This document shows positions 62,140 to 64,000 of a DNA stretch of 64,000 nt, piece after piece; position 1 is the stretch's first letter, and every line of letters starts with the position of its first letter. Source of the DNA: Sphingomonas aracearum (GTDB lineage: Bacteria; Pseudomonadota; Alphaproteobacteria; Sphingomonadales; Sphingomonadaceae). Below the pieces are notes generated by a model. That model was not told the origin of the DNA and searched no databases. It worked only from the letters and a program-made list of their open reading frames with translations. Location of the stretch: assembly GCF_003345355.1 (NCBI RefSeq), contig NZ_QQNB01000001.1:310001-374000 (forward strand), given 5' to 3'. The position numbers and the translations under genes were made by a program.

Positions 62140-62760
62140 TCACGCATAGGCATAAGGCCCGCCCTTCGCGAGCGCCGCCTGGTAGGCGGGCCGCGCATGC
62201 ACCTTGTCCAGCCAGGCGATGGTATGCGGGCGGCTCGGCCCCAGCCCGGCGCGACTGCGCGCGGCCTCCAGCGGGAAGCTCATCATGATGTCGGCGCCGG
62301 TCAGCGTGTCGCCGGCGAACCAGGGCCGCTGCGCCAGTTCGGACTCGATATAATCGAGATGCACGTCGATCATCGGCTGGATGCGCTTGGCGGCCGGCTT
62401 GCCCAGCAGCGGAATGCGCCCGAGCACCAGCAGCACCAGCAGCGGCGGCATCACCGAGCCTTCGGCATAGTGCAGGAACTGGCGATAGCGCAGCACCGCG
62501 TCCCGATGCGCCGGCGGGCCGAGCTTTCCGTCCGCCTTGTCGACCAGATAGTCGACGATCGCCCCGGTTTCCACGATGGTGCGGCCGTCGTCCTCCAGGA
62601 TCGGCGACTTGCCGAGCGGATGCACCCGGCGCAGCTCGGGCGGCGCGAGCATGGTCTCCTTGTTCCGCTCGTAGCGCTTGATCTCGTACGGCAGCCCGAG
62701 TTCCTCGAGCATCCACAGCACGCGCTGCGAGCGGCTGTTCTCTAGATGGTGGACGATCAT
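62140..62760 (-). CDS. Glutathione S-transferase
   Basis: 206 residues. N-terminal thioredoxin-like domain starting MIVHHLENSRSQRVLWMLEELGLPYEI, with the SRSQR segment in the glutathione site and the GKSPILEDDG cis-proline loop. The all-helical C-terminal domain has WFAGDTLTGADIMMSFPLEA. The ATG overlaps the stop of the upstream methyltransferase gene (ATGA, 62757-62760), so they are cotranscribed. Detoxification is likely. Confidence 0.92.
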   Translation of the reverse strand: MIVHHLENSRSQRVLWMLEELGLPYEIKRYERNKETMLAPPELRRVHPLGKSPILEDDGRTIVETGAIVDYLVDKADGKLGPPAHRDAVLRYRQFLHYAEGSVMPPLLVLLVLGRIPLLGKPAAKRIQPMIDVHLDYIESELAQRPWFAGDTLTGADIMMSFPLEAARSRAGLGPSRPHTIAWLDKVHARPAYQAALAKGGPYAYA

Positions 62761-63587
62761 GCATGCTCTCCTGCTGCCCGCGCGGTCCAGATCCAGGCGG
62801 CCGCGGGGATATCGACGACATCGCCGTTGCGATACGCACGGAGCGCGGATTCGAGCCGCGCCCGCAAGCCGGGACGCTCGGCGGCACCCGCGTCGCGCAG
62901 CAGCGATGCGGCGGGGCCGATGCGCGACAGGAAGTCCGCGCCGTCGCCGACCGGATCGTCGCCTGCGCCCACACGATAGGCGAAGCGGACGCATCGAGGT
63001 GTCGGCTCGCGCCACCCGGCCCTCCCGAGCATATCTTCAACGAACCCCGGATCGGCAAAGGCGAACGGTCCGGGCACGTAGCCCGGCGCGGGAGCGGGCG
63101 GCGTGGCGATCAGGCCCGACCAGGGATTGTCGGCGCGCGAAGCGAAGCAGCTGAACACCAGGGCGGCCCCCGGTGCCGCCGCCGCGCGCAGCGCCGCAAA
63201 GGCGGCCTGCGGCTCGGGAAAGAACATCACGCCGTGCCGCGAGAAGAACAGGTCCACAGGGCCGACCGACGACGCCACGCCAAGTGCGTCGCCGATCACC
63301 AGGCGGGCGTTTCGGGACTCGCCAAGCCGCTGCGACGCGATCGCCGCAAGACCTGGCGAGAGCTCGGCAGCGGTAACCGCCAATTGCGGGCGAGATCGCG
63401 CCAACGCCAGGCTGGTCGCCCCCGCGCCCGCGCCGATGTCCAGCGCGGTTCGCGTGCCGGCTCCGGCGCTTGCCAGGATCGCCGCATCGAGGTGGCTCGC
63501 CAGATCCGCGAGCGCGCGGTCGGTGCGGCGCCATTCGGCCGCCCAGACATCGCCGACACGGCCGGTCCAGTCTGCGGCGCCTGTCAT
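62757..63587 (-). CDS. Class I SAM-dependent methyltransferase
   Basis: 276 residues. Motif I is LDIGAGAGATSLALAR, with TAAELSP as motif II and a C-terminal helical part (DMLGRAGWREPTPRCVRF). N-terminal GRVGDVWAAEWRRTDRALADL is typical of UbiE-like or sarcosine-type methyltransferases. The ATG at 63587 has a weak ribosome site but homology begins there. Its stop overlaps the GST start. Substrate unknown. Confidence 0.85.
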   Translation of the reverse strand: MTGAADWTGRVGDVWAAEWRRTDRALADLASHLDAAILASAGAGTRTALDIGAGAGATSLALARSRPQLAVTAAELSPGLAAIASQRLGESRNARLVIGDALGVASSVGPVDLFFSRHGVMFFPEPQAAFAALRAAAAPGAALVFSCFASRADNPWSGLIATPPAPAPGYVPGPFAFADPGFVEDMLGRAGWREPTPRCVRFAYRVGAGDDPVGDGADFLSRIGPAASLLRDAGAAERPGLRARLESALRAYRNGDVVDIPAAAWIWTARAAGEHA

Positions 63588-63822
63588 GCTGCGCCCGGCG
63601 ATGACCGCCCGCCCCGACCGGCGAGATTCGAAACGTGCGTACCGCGCCAATGATCGGCGCCGCGAGCCGAAAGGCGGTTGCTCCGCACCCCGCCCTCCGC
63701 CGTTGCGCGATGCGCTCGACAGTGCGCTGACGACGGACACCGGCACGGGAGCAGCCCACCGCCCGACGCCTCGGGCGGTGGTGCGCCGCCACACCGCCGC
63801 TGCGGCAACACCTTCGCACACG

Positions 63823-63849
63823 AAAACGGCCCGCCATTGCCGGCGAGCC
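63823..63849 (-). terminator. Terminator of recA
   Basis: On the minus strand GGCTCGCC-ggcaat-GGCGGGCC (one G-T pair) followed by TTTT. Located about 30 bases past the recA stop. Confidence 0.75.
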
Positions 63850-63879
63850 GCTTGTACCTTCTCCGGGACGCCGACGCGA

Positions 63880-64000
63880 TCAGAGGTCGTCGTCCGGTTC
63901 CGGGCCCGCCATCATCCCCTCGGCGACCTCCTCCGTGCGTGCACGCAAGGCACGCTCCAGCTTGTCGCGCAGCTCGGGATTCTCGCGCAGGAACGTCTTG
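63880..64000 (-). CDS. recA: Recombinase RecA, C-terminal end (partial)
   Basis: Only the last 40 codons lie in the window. They read TFLRENPELRDKLERALR, then EGMMAGPEPDDDL and stop: the C-terminal domain and acidic tail of RecA as seen in sphingomonads. The gene continues beyond position 64000. Its terminator is at 63823-63849. Confidence 0.85.
   Translation of the reverse strand, partial: KTFLRENPELRDKLERALRARTEEVAEGMMAGPEPDDDL

Noticed and set aside
63588-63821. Upstream extension of the 62757-63587 methyltransferase
   Set aside because: The frame is open for 78 more codons but is Arg/Ser-rich without homology; the SAM-methyltransferase region begins at the ATG at 63587.

Overview
The window is chromosomal DNA of a high-GC alphaproteobacterium, almost certainly a sphingomonad (Sphingomonadaceae). 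Evidence: a large TonB-dependent receptor with TonB box, a PopZ-like DUF2497 protein, an N-terminally extended ribosomal protein S9, a polyamine module that fits sym-homospermidine (the characteristic sphingomonad polyamine), alphaproteobacterial gene neighbourhoods (glnB-glnA, recA/alaS/icd), Flp pilins, and GC-rich intergenic hairpins including inverted 'cctgtcgaag' repeats. No prophage, intact transposase or CRISPR array was seen. Most of the window is housekeeping sequence with tightly packed operons.

Region by region. 0-6 kb: SDR oxidoreductase, secreted CHAP amidase, small lipoprotein, CinA-like protein, methionine aminopeptidase, then the nitrogen module glnB-glnA behind a possible sigma-54 promoter and ending in a strong terminator. 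5.7-11.6 kb: a hairpin cluster, SRP RNA, two small secreted cysteine/arginine-rich paralogues, a coupled Fe-S operon (two cysteine desulfurases and a ferredoxin), a divergent alpha/beta hydrolase, and a threonine dehydratase coupled to an unlisted 53-aa membrane protein. 11.7-14.5 kb: ornithine-decarboxylase-like enzyme plus deoxyhypusine-synthase-like enzyme (homospermidine route), then a hairpin array and a broken GIY-YIG gene bracketed by inverted palindromes. 14.5-24.5 kb: queuosine-precursor transporter, TonB receptor, tRNA-Arg, SDR/HxlR pair, D-lactate dehydrogenase, a FAH-type hydratase, a decayed LacI relic, and a Zur-like regulator with a MerC protein.

24.5-41 kb: heme A synthase with a coupled unknown gene, rplM-rpsI, secreted cyclophilin, queA, EF-hand protein, valS, a LOV-domain hybrid histidine kinase, PopZ-like protein, TolC-family channel, a Pcm-like methyltransferase, tRNA-Cys, mutT, two Flp pilins and accA. 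41-51 kb: xerD coupled to a large unknown periplasmic protein and a 45-aa membrane protein, divergent aroK-aroB, rpsB-tsf, psd-pssA and icd. 51-64 kb: a frameshifted nuclease-like relic, a CPA2 antiporter, an HPP-family protein, alaS, then about 6 kb of accessory genes (methyltransferases, M24 peptidase, dicarboxylate/amino-acid symporter, AraC/GyrI regulator, GST), and the 3' end of recA at the right edge.

No clearly new multi-gene defence or mobile system is visible. The best leads are the palindrome-bracketed GIY-YIG relic, a family of intergenic hairpins that share loop sequence but not stem sequence, the DHS-like polyamine operon, the LOV kinase, and several tiny translation-coupled membrane proteins.
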